NCBI GenBank assembly: GCA_914767715.1
Contig: OU612074.1
Coordinates: forward strand, 22,988,062 to 23,052,061
DNA: 64,000 nucleotides
Origin: Membranipora membranacea
Taxonomy: Eukaryota > Bryozoa > Gymnolaemata > Cheilostomatida > Membraniporidae
Reading direction: 5' to 3'
The position numbers and the translations under genes are program-made. How positions within the stretch are numbered: position 1 is the first letter of the stretch; every line of letters begins with the position of its first letter. Shown here piece by piece: positions 11,380 through 23,599 of this stretch. The notes beneath the pieces were generated by a model. It saw only the letters and a program-made list of their open reading frames with translations. It was not told where the DNA came from and made no database searches.

Positions 11380-13455
11380 ACTCTGCTCGAAGGAAGTATA
11401 GGTTTCTGTGATTAGGTGATTGTATGATACAAAATGTTTTGCACATGACACAAACAGTCAACTTGGCAAAGTTCATTCGCGTTGTTGTCATGTTAGCACA
11501 GTTAACCAGGCCCTCATACGGTAAACCTGTACCCCTTGCTTCTAAATTATTAATAAGCTCCCACTGTTGCTTACTAGAGGGGTACTGTATGGCTATCATT
11601 GTTGGAACGAAAAGGATGAAAAAGCCTACCATATTCTCTCACTGAAAGGCATATCCTAAGTAATGTTTCTCTTCAAATATGACATAGAGGGTGTTTTATC
11701 ATAGTCACATTAACTTATCCACTTCCTCCTTGGCTTTGGCCCATTTACAATACTTCTGAAGGACCAGGTCAAATTAATTTTGATTAATGCATACATTTTA
11801 CTACTTCGCTATGATGTCCCAATTCTGCTCAATCTTTAAGAATATATCCTAGAAGAAAGAGATCGTAGTCATATGTATTCAAGAGCATTGAGAGGCATGG
11901 ATGCTGAAAACAATTATGATTATAACATTATTTATTTATATTTCATACTTTTGAATAGAATGGAATCTTATTATCAAAACAAGAATTAAGTTTGATTATT
12001 TATGATTACCTTGACATCGCATCATAACGTCATTTATAACGTCATATAATGCAACGTAAATGTATGTTTTTAAAGATCCAGATGATATTTCGCAGGGTAT
12101 TTCATCAGATATTATAATTAATTATTACAAAAGCAAAATAATATCATAATTACTAATAGCCACCCTGTTTGAATACAAGTTTTGATATTGGTAAGATTTT
12201 CAGATCATTGAGTATAAGAATAACGGATTCGATTCATATTCCATTTTTTGTGGCCTGAAATGACACACGTGTAAATAGGTCTGTAGAGAAATTGCTTGGT
12301 CCATTTTATAAGAATTCTTACTCTTTTGATGCCAACTTTTTAGTGTGTAGCACAGCCAGCCCTTAAAAATCATCGGGATGGGGATCGCGGTCGTTAAGGG
12401 GGTGGGTGGGAAGCTAGGAAACTCTGTTTTTTGCAATTTATCACTTATTTAACTTGATCACCTGTTCACAGCAGTTTTTCCTCATCTCTCAGAGTTCTAA
12501 CCCTGTTTGTCAGATTCCTCATACCTTAAAACATAACCATACCTATTTTGATGTCAAATGACCTTGGGATCCAATATGGGCGCCTAGAACAGCAACTTGC
12601 TGCTGATTACCAGTTTTTGTAATTTCCTGCACTAGTAAAAATCAGGATTGGGGGTTATCAAGTATTTCTAACCTTACAAAATTTTGAGTTTTGACGTCAC
12701 ATGACCCCAAGATAAATAACCTTTACAGATTGTCAGATTGCAACGTTTGATGTTGATGTTGAACCTAAGTCTCATTTGGGCTTGTATTATGTAAATGATA
12801 TATTATTTTGTCACAAAATTGTTTTAGTAGGATTAGCAGCAATCTTGGCCAATCACTCATCAGTTGTAAAAGATTTGATACATTTAAGACTTTTGATATA
12901 TAGACGTGAGAAATGAAGAACAGAGGAGAGAAAAAAGAGACAATTTTTTACGTTCTTTTATGAGACATAACAACCAAAGGATCTTTTTATTGTTCATATT
13001 ACCTTATTTCATCATTACTGCAATGTAAGATGGCTTCAAAAATACATATTTTTGACGCACAACACACACATGGCAATGTATGCATTCTCAGCTACATCCA
13101 ACCTTTTGTAACACTGAAAGAAAGCAGTGTGCTAAATTAATAGATACTGTCGCTGGGACTTCAATCAACGCATAATGCAAAGACTATCAATATAATTTAC
13201 TAGATCTTAATGTTGACACAGAGTATACACTGATGAAATTTGTCATAAATCTCAACAGGGGCAATTTCAGTTTGTATTATTTTCTTTTGCCAGATATTAT
13301 CTGCAATGAAAGTTGAGGCCAATTAACCCTCACATGTACGCTGTGTTGCATAGGATGGCAGTGATGGAATAGACTGAACTGTTGGATGAGAGAACACAAA
13401 TCTGAGTAGTTATTAGAGGGCATGCTAATAAGTGCTATAAAAACATTCTTCTTTG
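11380..13455. other. Noncoding stretch, nothing firmly recognised
   Basis: AT-rich DNA. A minus-strand open frame at 11342-11632 begins with a hydrophobic segment (MVGFFILFVPTMIAI) and contains several cysteines, but it has no splice support, poly(A) signal or known domain, so I do not call it. Confidence 0.35.
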
Positions 13456-13462
13456 GGGACGG

Positions 13463-13560
13463 TGAGATGGCGCAATTAGTGTGCTTGCTATTAATTGCCA
13501 GACGATTTGGGCAACAGGCTTCTAAGGTCGATAATTCCAGTCCCCCCCCCCCCGCACCCT
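13463..13560 (+). repeat. Possible degenerate tRNA-derived SINE head
   Basis: GAGATGGCGCAATTAGTGTG resembles an A box region and GGTCGATAATTCCAG a decayed B box, followed by a C run (from about 13543). Too eroded to assign to a family. Confidence 0.3.
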
Positions 13561-14252
13561 TGAGTTCATACCTCTCCTGATTAAATGGTTGTTTCTGCGC
13601 TTGTTTTAAGATGATTGTGTTCCTTCCTTGTTTAGCTATTGCTCACAGTGTGAATAATCATTAATTAATGCTTTCAATTAAACTTGGAGTAAGTTTAATC
13701 ATTTCCTTGTTTTCAAAACCAATCACACAGGATTTCCTCCTTCTCCTAGAATGAATCATTGAGCACCGCAGTAACACAGATTATAAGGAAGTAGAATGAT
13801 TGATGTTTTGATTTTAACATAGTTCAAATGCAAATAAACTACTGTAGCATAATCGAAACTCTGGTAGCGAGGATGAAATGAAGTGTTGCTGGCTAACTTG
13901 ACTGCTTTGCTATACACCAGTTTGTCATCAACGTTACCTTTTTTCTACATTAACTAAAATAAAAAATTGAATACAGCATTCTTCATTTTATTTTTATGGC
14001 TCGATCTGATACATGATTGAGTTCAAGCTGTGTAAACATTTTTTCAAGAGGTTTGGATGTTTGTTAAGCGATTCGGATTCCCAAATATATATAGGACTCT
14101 TCCCAACTGCTCTTAATTCCATGTTGTGGTAGCTTATTACCGATTAAAACAAATTCAAATGTGGTTGACTGATGATTTCAAATTGACCAACTTGTTTTGT
14201 ATTCCGAAAATCGAGTAAAACGACATCAAGAGAATGTAATTTTTGTTGCTGG

Positions 14253-14258
14253 TTTATT
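14253..14258 (-). promoter_or_regulatory. Poly(A) signal AATAAA for the BRICHOS gene
   Basis: AATAAA on the minus strand about 180 bases downstream of the stop codon at 14439-14441. Confidence 0.5.
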
Positions 14259-14438
14259 ATATTATTTATGATAATTAATATTCAGAATATCGAAGGCAAT
14301 AATGAAAATAAATCTGAATTGTAACGACAAAATGAAAGCTAATTGTAGATAGGATTACACTTCAAAGTGAGTTTTTTTTTCTCTTTTCTTTTCCGGATAT
14401 GTGCTGTTTATCAGTATGCAGGGGTCGATGGGTCGTTC

Positions 14439-16790
14439 TTAGCACCAAACGCATAAGCATAAGCAAATCCCACAATATCCTCTGGCTTTCAGACTCCTCG
14501 CCATATCTGGACCGTCCAGTGCCTTTTGAACTTCTTTGCCATCTACTTTCTGGTTGCTATGCTCTAAAAGGAAAATAAAACTGTGGTTGGATCTTCTGAC
14601 CAAGAAACTTGGCCCATATAGCTCAACTGCATTTATTTCCATCATAAAACATCTCCAGGCGACAAACAATACCAAAGAGTCATTGCACCCACATAGTTTT
14701 CAAATTATGAGGATGAAGACATGTGACATGTGATTATGTACACGATATACTGTTTCTAAATTTTAAAGGCTACCAGAAGACTAAAGGGGCCATAATTTTT
14801 CAGGGTAAAAATTATGTCAAGTGTGAGGAATCATCCCCCTGCTATCATATGGGATTTGTGGGTGTTCTGTACAGGCCTAATAAGTTACCATTTCCATCTT
14901 CTTAAGAGGAATGACATGACTTATTGTTTGTTTTAACTTTATTTGGAGAATATCTGCCATTAGAGTTATATGGAAGTGGAATCTACTCAAGTTATTACAT
15001 ACCATATAGTTGGGCAGGGGGACATTTTCTATCACTATACAAAATCTTTACGCAGAGATGCTATGCATTTTTTCAAATTAAAATTATCGCAGACCTATCT
15101 TCAAGACAATATATTGAACAGAGTACATACCAACTTTGTGTTCAACCACCTCAACCCACTTGTAATCGCCCTTGCAATAATCCTTTGCTTCTGCTGGCAA
15201 GAAGTTTGTCTCTTTGATTGAGTATGGTCCGAGAGGCTCAAAACGGACAATGTCGACATTAGTGAATATCGTCTTACCGCTGGCAACATATCTTTCTACT
15301 TTTCTACCTTCTTCATACTTGTGGTAAGTAGGATAAACAAAGCAAGTGCCATTTTTCTCTTTCTGAACAACATGTAAGCCCTGTAATGAGAATGCCAAAA
15401 CAGGTATAAGTTACATCATAGAAATTCACCTAAATACCTGAGCTTTTATTTGCCAAGCGGCCAGCATGTAGAGCTGTGAGTATGTGGTATAGGGACAGTT
15501 CCGTATATCACTGGCCCCTGCTCAAGTACAGTGTAGCAAGAAGTGGTAAGCTGACTGCATCGTTAAAGTCTAATTCTTAATTATTGTCTGTTCACTGTTG
15601 ATGCATTTCTATATGGAGCCAATCAGACCCAAGGCAATGGCTAGCGTAAGTGTGATTGAGTTATCAGTATTATCATGAGCTTACATTGATACAAAATTGA
15701 AAAATATGGCATTTCATAAGGGTTGCATATAATGCAGTTATCTCAGTGTCAACGGAAGGGGGGGGGGGGATTATCCGTAGTTTAACTACCAGTATTTAAC
15801 CATAATATATTTGGGCTGTGTTGCACTTTGTAATTTACGTGACCTAAATGCTATAAACTGCCAGAATTCTCACCGTTTTGTAGTCATGAATGTTGATGAT
15901 CCCATTGCCCGAGTCTAAAACCAGGTTGTCATTCTCAAAGTACTGGAATTTCTCCTCCAAAAAACCTCCCTAAAAAACGAACTTCTCGAGATAAATTCCT
16001 TAATAGTATTACAATGCAATTACATGTTAGTCCGATTCCATTCAACTTTCTTATTTGACTGACTGATAGCCTTAAGAAGAGGTTGGTGGGTTAGCAGAGC
16101 TAACAACGACAATTAATCAACATAATGACAGTGAGCCCTTATAGGTCAATGACGTTCAATTCATGAAAAATATGTATGTTTCTACCATCTTAACTATCGA
16201 AATTGTACATGTTCATGTGAGTGGTGGTTATTATCAAAATATTCGCTGACGTAACAATGTAGCCATATTATTTAACCAATAGAAAGCCGAATTTCATGGT
16301 GCTATGAAATGCAACTATGAGTTTTACTTGATTTACCAAGCCAGCAGGTGCCAGTAGCACTTTTTCTTCTACCACAGGATTGTCGCCATAGATAAGAGAG
16401 ATGGCACAGGTAAGAATCAGTATCTGGATCCGTCCCTACAGAAGATAGGAATCGAAAAAAATATTTAAGGCAAATGAGCAATCATGCAAGGAGTTAAACT
16501 CCTTGAATCATGTAAATAGAAACTTGTTTTGCTTAAAAAAATAAGCAAAACATAACCAGTAGCAAGTATTTTGTAAAGGGAAATCAAGCACTTAGCAAGG
16601 GTAAATTTGGTGGGTAGTTTCTGCAGCCCAACTCCTTAGCACAACACATTCGATTTTGACCTGGTAGCCTGAGAAAACATGCCAGTAATTACGTAGGAAA
16701 AACTAAATAAATTATTCCCATCCTTGCCACTTGAATGCTAAAATTAGCAGTATGTTCAATTCTTAAAGTTTACATACTCACAATGATCAT
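14439..16790 (-). CDS. Secreted BRICHOS-domain precursor with Cys-rich C-terminal peptide, 192 aa
   Basis: Five exons in continuous phase: 16790-16782 (M-I-I), 16435-16337, 15969-15874, 15380-15131, 14563-14439. Residues 1-20 form a signal peptide (MIIGRIQILILTCAISLIYG). Residues about 37-145 fit a BRICHOS fold: a conserved Asp in IHDYKT (D65), then the two conserved cysteines in NGTCFVYP (C81) and DYCKGDYKW (C137). A linker leads to a basic site LKAR (177-179) and a C-terminal tail GYCGICLCLCVWC (180-192). In BRICHOS proproteins the domain chaperones an aggregation-prone C-terminal beta peptide; in annelid arenicin-type precursors that peptide is antimicrobial. The architecture is the same here, but the tail has no similarity that I can name and carries five cysteines and no positive charge. 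Role as host-defence or structural peptide is inference. The gene is intact, with AATAAA downstream. Confidence 0.7.
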
Positions 16791-16799
16791 GATCTGTGG

Positions 16800-18340
16800 C
16801 TTGAATACCTGTTCAACTCTTCGATCGGGACGAAAAACAGCGACTGAATCAGCATAAAGAAACTACTTACTTATATACGACAGACCAGGTCCCAGTATTG
16901 TATTATTTCCCTGTTTGTTAACATTATAGCTATCTTTCATAGAAAAGAAAAGGAAGTGCAAACAATGATCAATGGCTCGATAATCTACACAAGAGGTGCG
17001 TGGTACACAATCGACTTAGCCTTGTCACATGGCTATGAATAGCAACGTGACAAGGCTACAGATGACTATATTGTCGAAAGCCGCCACATCAAACCATTTG
17101 GCTCCTATTCGGTAGTCCCACCCAGCAGCGGGTCCGCGTTCCAAATCAGACCACCAAACCTTAAGTGTTTTGAATATTCACTTCAAGAGTCTTGCATAAC
17201 TATCCATATTGCTAGATAATGGTTGATATGTGAATAATCTCCTAGCAATGGGTGAAGTCAAACAACACAGTACCTTTTCATACACCATTTTTTCTTATCT
17301 TGTTTGAAAGCTTAATGTAACAACATTGGAAAATAAAGTTGAGAGTAATATGAATCCCAATTAAGTCTATAAAAAAATCAACTTTTAAGGTGACCCCAGC
17401 ATGCACATGTGCATGTCATTCAAGGTGGCAATTATTGACACTCTCTCATCAGTCTTTCTCCACTTTGTCAGTTCAGATCCTTGGACATATGGAGGCATAC
17501 TTCGTTGTATGACAGGCTTCCGGAACCTGCATCAGGAATCAGGAACCTGTAACATCAGCAATATGATGCTTTTGACTTTTGACTTGTGAGTGAGGTGCTT
17601 TGTGCCCATTGAGTTAATATTGAGTATTGAAACATGGCAGAGGGGAGTGGTGCCCTGAGAATTAATCCTCCTTCCAATGACTAAAAGATGCACAAATTCT
17701 CAATACTGATTATATTGTGAATAATCTCTGAGGGTTTTAAATTAACGGTCTAGATCTTTTTGATAGATGAATAGATGTGTATTGTACCAGGTCAAAACAT
17801 GTAGTGAATCATCTCTCTCATGCAATGAACTAAGTTGTAGAGGAACCTCAACTTCTCATTTATTCGAGTTAGCACATGGCCTCAGGTAATACCCTAATGG
17901 CTGTAGTGGGATGCGATGATGGTTACAGGATTAACTTTATTGCTTGCATTTCCACTTTGAAGGTGAGAACTGTCTTCTGAGCCTCTGATATCATGGGTTT
18001 CTACATCTCAACCTTGGAATTACCTAACAGATTGTTCTGCCCTAGATATTATTGACTTATGGGAAACAGTAAAAGCGTTATGTAGCAAATAATGTATGTC
18101 AAATGTTGCAGCGCTTCAAAAAGAGACTGTGAGATAAAAGCTAGTTCGCAAAAAGTTGCTGGCTTTTAAGGATGGTGGAACGTGAAAAAAGTGAGCAGCT
18201 TGGCACTCCCTACATATCTAGGCATCCAAGATGACTTCTCAGTTCAATCCAGTGCATTCAATAGACACTGTATAAGACACACTGATTCTAAATACAATGC
18301 TAATTAATTCAATAAAAGATTGATACAACAGAGATTAGGC
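16800..18340. other. Noncoding stretch, upstream of the BRICHOS gene
   Basis: No supported exon. The part nearest 16800-16900 probably holds the BRICHOS promoter and 5' untranslated region, but I could not pick a convincing core promoter. Confidence 0.35.
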
Positions 18341-18349
18341 TAACCTTGT

Positions 18350-18480
18350 TGACAACATGTTCTGACAGAAAACTTTAAAGTACACCATGAGGAGAACAAA
18401 GGCGCTCAAGGTTAAGGAAGGAGGAAAGGACCTTAACAAGATGAAGGACAAGGTTATTAATTGTGTTTTTTTCCAAAAAC
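18350..18480. repeat. Direct repeat pair, copy 1 (partner 18835-18985)
   Basis: Shares GACAGAA-ACTTT, GAACAAAGG-GCTCAAGGTTAAGGAA, GGAAA-GACCTTAACAA and AAGGACAAGG-TAT with 18835-18985 in the same orientation. The spacing is about 485 bases. The class is unknown. Confidence 0.55.
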
Positions 18481-18834
18481 TATCACTGTGTACATGACAA
18501 ACTGCAGGCAATGAGAACAAAATGTAAAATGTGATGTAAAATTTCGGTACTTGTAGTTCAGCGATTTCTCCTGGACAATATGTGAGAATGGCTAGCTTTG
18601 AACCATTCTCATACCTGCTTTTATGATACTAAGTTAAGATTATCCAGTGTGTAGTGTGTGCTATGGGCTCTGATTCACTGAAGAGATCACTAAATTGCTG
18701 CATATTTTTATATTTGTAAAAAATAAAATGATCTTTATTAAATTTTAATAGATATAATTGCTCTTGCGGGAGAGGTAATAACACAACACTGATACAGCAG
18801 GCAAGAACTCGTTGGCATCAACATATTAGGCACA

Positions 18835-18985
18835 TCCTTGTTGTGAACATATTTTGACAGAATACTTTCAGTCACATCCTTTGAACAACAAAGGAGCTCA
18901 AGGTTAAGGAAGCAGGAAAAGACCTTAACAAAACCAAGGACAAGGATATAAATTATATGTGTACAAATAATTTTGTTTGTTTCAC
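18835..18985. repeat. Direct repeat pair, copy 2
   Basis: Second copy of the repeat at 18350-18480, diverged but collinear over about 125 bases. Confidence 0.55.
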
Positions 18986-19043
18986 TTGGCACAATGCAAC
19001 ATATCCAAAGCATTACCTTGAAAATCAAATAAACAGACCATGC

Positions 19044-19126
19044 TTGAACTGAGGACTATTTCAAAGATTGTGGAGACATGCACCTCAGCACAATTTCCAC
19101 AATCTTTGAAGTAGTCCTCAATTCAA
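19044..19126. ncRNA. Long hairpin (31-bp stem, 21-base loop)
   Basis: The arms 19044-19074 and 19096-19126 are reverse complements apart from two positions, both of which would remain G-U pairs on the plus-strand RNA. The loop is 21 bases. The size matches a pre-miRNA, but a snap-back repeat or a tiny foldback element would look the same. There is no evidence of transcription. Confidence 0.35.
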
Positions 19127-19380
19127 TTTGCAAAAACCAGTAGAGGTCTTTATTATCACCAGTGTAAGAATAGTTTTCTCACCAACCAAAAACCAGGGTA
19201 CGTCCTGCATGACCTTTGATCGTTTTTGCCCAGTACCTTGGAAAAACTTGACAAAAACCAGTACCGGTCTCAACTTGCCTTACTTGCCTTTACTACACAG
19301 TCTCAGACTCAAGACTGGGCCAAAAGACGGTCTAATGTAAACGTAGCTTAAGTCATGCTCAAACAAAACTGTAAAAATAA

Positions 19381-20718
19381 CTTGAAGTTGTTACAACGTT
19401 CATTGTTTTTCTCTTATACTTCTCATGCCAAGGACTTTACACCTCTTTACAGACCAACAGGGATCAAACAAAAACAACTGTAGTCGCTGTAGTGGTCACA
19501 GTTAAAACCAAGAAGAAAGGAAAAAAATCTTTATACACTACAAACTTTTATAATACAATATCTACCATACTTGTCAATGGTATTAAGGACAAAGATATTT
19601 TCCTTGACCACTACACTAAACTTATCAACGACATTCCTGAACATACTATAAATGCATTGAATGCCACCATTCAACAGAAATGTAAAGAATTCATTACATC
19701 GGAGCAAGGCATGAATGCGGCAGAAGTTCAACTACCAAGTCTGGAAAACGGCTACACGTCCAATCAAAGCTCCAGCACATCAGTTGCCATGGAAAGCACC
19801 AGCTCTCACAATCATCAAAGAACATCAGGCAACACATGTGAATCATGCAGCAATATCCAAAGCCTCATCAGCGTCATGATGAGCAAAATCTCGGAGCTAG
19901 AAAAAAAAGTTAAACAACAAAGCACTTTAATACAGAAACTTGTTGACCAACAACCAATAACCGATCAAATACAACATCAATTCGACCAACTTGAAACCAG
20001 CATCAACAAACATCTAACAAGTAAATTGGAATGCAATTCAAATTCCTCACCACGTGAAAAAGTTTCTCCCAACAATCAAACAGCATCAGCACAACACTGG
20101 GCTAACTATAATCATCAGCAACTTAATCTGCCATCAACTTCCTCAACGAACAACAACAATCGAACCAGCATGAGAACACAACCCCCAAAAGAACAAAAAA
20201 TAGACAACAGTTTCCGCCCTATAGACAATCTTGTCATAGATATTAAGAAGGACTCCATGACCTACAGCAACTTTAACCAAGATACCATCAGACGCACCCT
20301 CAACAAAACCTTTGGGCCAATTATAATAGAAAAGGTTACCAGATATAACTTCAATACAAACAAACCCAAAATTATGATACAGTTCAACCACCAAGAAACA
20401 AGAAACAACATCCTACGCAAATGGAACACTGATCTATTTGGTGGATCAAGTATACGCCAAACAATCGACCCGAGGTCCCTGACAGAAAATATGGGTATGT
20501 TGAAAGGTGTCCCACTAGATGCTGAGGACAGCACTGTAATAAATGATATAAAAGTGCTCTACCCTCATGCTACGTCAGAAAGAATTTTTAAGGAGGGCAA
20601 ACCAATGAGAATGTTCAAAATTAAGTTCCATTCTCATGATGATTTTCTTTTTTCTATTAAAAATGGCATTTGTCTCCAATCACAAAGTGTTAAATGTCAA
20701 TTTGAGCAAATGAGATAA
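19381..20718 (+). mobile_element. LINE ORF1 (RNA-binding/assembly protein), start codon missing
   Basis: The frame is open from 19381 to the stop TAA at 20716-20718, but no ATG occurs before codon 19711. Coding character is clear from about 19492 (TVKTKKKGKKSL), giving about 408 residues. The N-terminal third is basic, then SELEKKVKQQSTLIQKLVDQ is a coiled coil. The middle is rich in Ser/Asn/Gln. The C-terminal third (IDNLVIDIKKDSMTYSNFN to the end) resembles an RRM-like fold with a C-terminal domain. No CCHC zinc knuckle is visible. In LINEs the ORF1 product coats element RNA. The missing ATG suggests a mutated or non-AUG start, or 5' truncation. ORF2 begins within its stop codon. Confidence 0.65.
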
Positions 20719-23474
20719 TGAATTCTGAATTTGCATTTTTGAATGTCCGTGGAATCACCAGCAAAATAGAGGAGATAAAATCAATTTTGCATCAACGTAA
20801 ATTCGCGATTCTAGGATTAGCAGAAACATTTTTGAATGAGCATGATAGTGTTGGTATTTATGCGGTGCCAGGTTATCAGGTGATTAGGAGAGATCGGGGA
20901 TATGGTTACGGTGGTGGTCTCATTGTCTACATACATGAATCCGTGCAATTCGAACATCTTGCAGATTTTGACAATAGCATGCCTGAGTCTATAACTATCA
21001 AAGTAAAGCCAAGTACAAATAAAAGTTGTTTAGTCTCATTTATATACAGACCTCCCAACTCCAAGTCCGCGTGGTATGATCTTGCTTACGAATACTTTGA
21101 AAAAGCTTTTTCACTGTATAATGAAATGATTATACTTGGAGATTTTAACATCAACATCCTTGAACAAAGAAGCAACAGAAAGTGGTTGAATATTGTTAAA
21201 TCTTTTTCCTTCCGTCAATTGATCTCGGAGCCAACAAGAGTTACAGAAACATCCAGCACCCTGATCGATCACATATACACAAATCTGCCCTCAGATATGT
21301 CAGAGAGTGGAATTATAAAATATGGAATGAGTGATCATTACTTAGTTTTCATTAAAATTTTATTTTCCGCATTAAAGGTGAAAGCAAAAAGAACATCATT
21401 TGAATTCAATGACTATTCCAAATTTACAAACCAGAATATACGTGACCTTTTTTCAGGTCGTCACTTTAATGATGTATTGTGTGAGAATACTATAGACCGT
21501 ATGTATGCAAGATTTAATGACACCTATAGTTCATTAATCAAAACACTTGTCATCACCAAGAAAAGATTTGTAAAAACTGCTCAACTGCCCAAATGGTTAG
21601 ATGATGAGGTAAAATCACACATGCATTTGCGTGATAGATTGAAGAGAGAGGGCAAATGGGAAGAATACAAAATTCAACGCAATTATGTTACAAATTTGAT
21701 TAAGAAGAAGAAAAAATCGGTTATTTCAGATATAATTAAAAATAACAAAAATAACACCAAACCTGTTTGGGAAGCTTTAGGAATCAATCAAACTAAAATT
21801 TCACCGATGGTCAATATCGGTGGTTTATCCCCTGATGAATTGAACAGACACTTTACATCGATTGCAAAATCCATAACCAAAGACATCCCTGATTCCCATG
21901 AATATAACATGATTAGACCAGTGACAACCCAAACGTTTTCTCAATTGACTCGCTTTACTCCAGAAATTTGTTTCAAATACTTAAAAAACATTTCTGACAA
22001 TAAAGCAACTGGTCATGATGGTATATCTGTTAAGGTTTTGAAGAAAACATGGCCTTACATATGCGACATTATAACTGACATGTTCAATAGAGCATTAATA
22101 GAGGGTGTATTTCCTTCACAGTGGAAAACCGCAAGAGTAATTCCTATTCATAAGGGTGGAGATATCAAAGATCCATCTAATTATCGCCCTATATCAATAC
22201 TTCCTGTGCTATCTAAGATTTTTGAGAAACATGTGAATTCCCAAATTCAAAAATATCTCACCACAAACAAACTTCTTCACAAATTACAATGCGGATTTAG
22301 AGAAGGTTATTCCTGTGTTGATTCCCTACACAAACTCATTTCTGACTGTTTGTCAGCCAGATCAGATGATCACTTTGTTGCTATGATGTTTTTGGATTTC
22401 AAAAAAGCTTTTGACTGCATCAACCATAAAATTCTTCTGAAAAAATTGACAATGTATGGTATAACGGGCAAACTGCACTCTCTCATAAAATCTTTCCTAA
22501 CAGATAGGACACAATTTGTAGCTATACAACAAGGTGCAAAAAGTTCAAAAATTCTTCCAATAGACATTGGTGTCCCCCAAGGCTCAATTCTGGCACCAAG
22601 TTTATTCCTCATATACGTCAATGATCTTTTATCCTACACATTACATTCCAAGGCATTTGCCTACGCTGATGATACAGTTTTCGTATCAAAATCTGACAAC
22701 TTTGATACACTTAATGATTTATGTGATACTGATCTACACTTGATAGAAAGTTGGTGTAGGAATAATAGGATGTTGATAAACATAAAAAAATCTCACTATA
22801 TGCTTGTACAACCCTCTCATAGAGCCACATCTCTAGATTTAGATCTAAAAATTAACCATAAAAAACTAAACCGAAATGCCAATACCAAACTCCTTGGTTT
22901 TACTTTGAATGACTCATTGACATGGAACGATCATGTAGACCAGATTTGCATCAAAATAAACAAAAGTTTGGCATTATTCCAGAAATGCAGGGCATTCCTA
23001 GATAGTAAATCATCTCGTAACTTTTATTTCCAGTATGTCTTTTGTCATATGATATATGGCATCCGCATATATGGCAACCTATCACCACAATATATTCTTG
23101 AAAGAATATACTTGCTCCAAAAGAGGGCTTTCCGCCTAATAGCAAATGTCAGCCACATACCATATCATCTAATACATACAAGAGATTTACATACATCTCT
23201 TGGTCTGATTCCTTTTCCTCTCTTTGCTGGTCATTTCACCTGTATTTTTGGTTTCCAAATTTTGCATTTGATTGCACCTGACTTTCTTTTGGAAGGCTTT
23301 ATTCCAGCTAGCTCTAAAACCTTTTTTAGAGACAGATACCGATTACATTATCACACTGATCAATTAAGACAAAAAATCACTACAACTTTTAACTCTTTAC
23401 CAATTCAGATACGCTCAGCAACCAAACTCACTCATTTTAAACAACAACTATCAAAGCACTTTATATCCTATTAA
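20718..23474 (+). mobile_element. LINE ORF2: AP-like endonuclease and reverse transcriptase, 918 aa, intact
   Basis: The N-terminal endonuclease/exonuclease/phosphatase domain (about 1-215) keeps its signature residues: N9 (FLNVRG), E36 (LAETF), GDFN at 141-144 and SDH at 205-207. Reverse transcriptase follows (about 400-700): GHDGISVKVLK, NYRPISILPVLSKIFEK, catalytic D560 in MFLDFKKAFD, GVPQGSILAPSLF, and YADD at 649-652. There is no RNase H. The whole frame is open, so this copy may be enzymatically competent. This layout (ORF1, EN, RT, no RNase H) fits the CR1/L2/Jockey-type LINEs; I cannot fix the clade by eye. ORF2 ATG shares its A with the ORF1 stop (TAATG). A short T-rich 3' tail and AATAAAAGTATATATATAT follow near 23571-23590. 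Confidence 0.9.
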
Positions 23475-23592
23475 TTCTTGTTCCTTGAGTATTTTTTCTC
23501 TCCGCTTAAGTTTTTTCTTTTTTGTTCTGTCACTGCATGAAAAACATTCCTAAAGATGATGTAGAATGACAATAAAAGTATATATATATGCC
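23475..23592 (+). mobile_element. LINE 3' untranslated region and tail
   Basis: T-rich sequence after the ORF2 stop, ending in CAATAAAAGTATATATATAT. The true 3' boundary and target-site duplication could not be determined by eye. Confidence 0.4.
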
Positions 23593-23599
23593 AATACTT

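Noticed and set aside
11342-11632. Minus-strand 96-codon frame starting with a hydrophobic segment and containing cysteines
   Set aside because: No poly(A) signal, splice support or family; it overlaps the tRNA-Ala-like relic. It could be revisited with RNA data.
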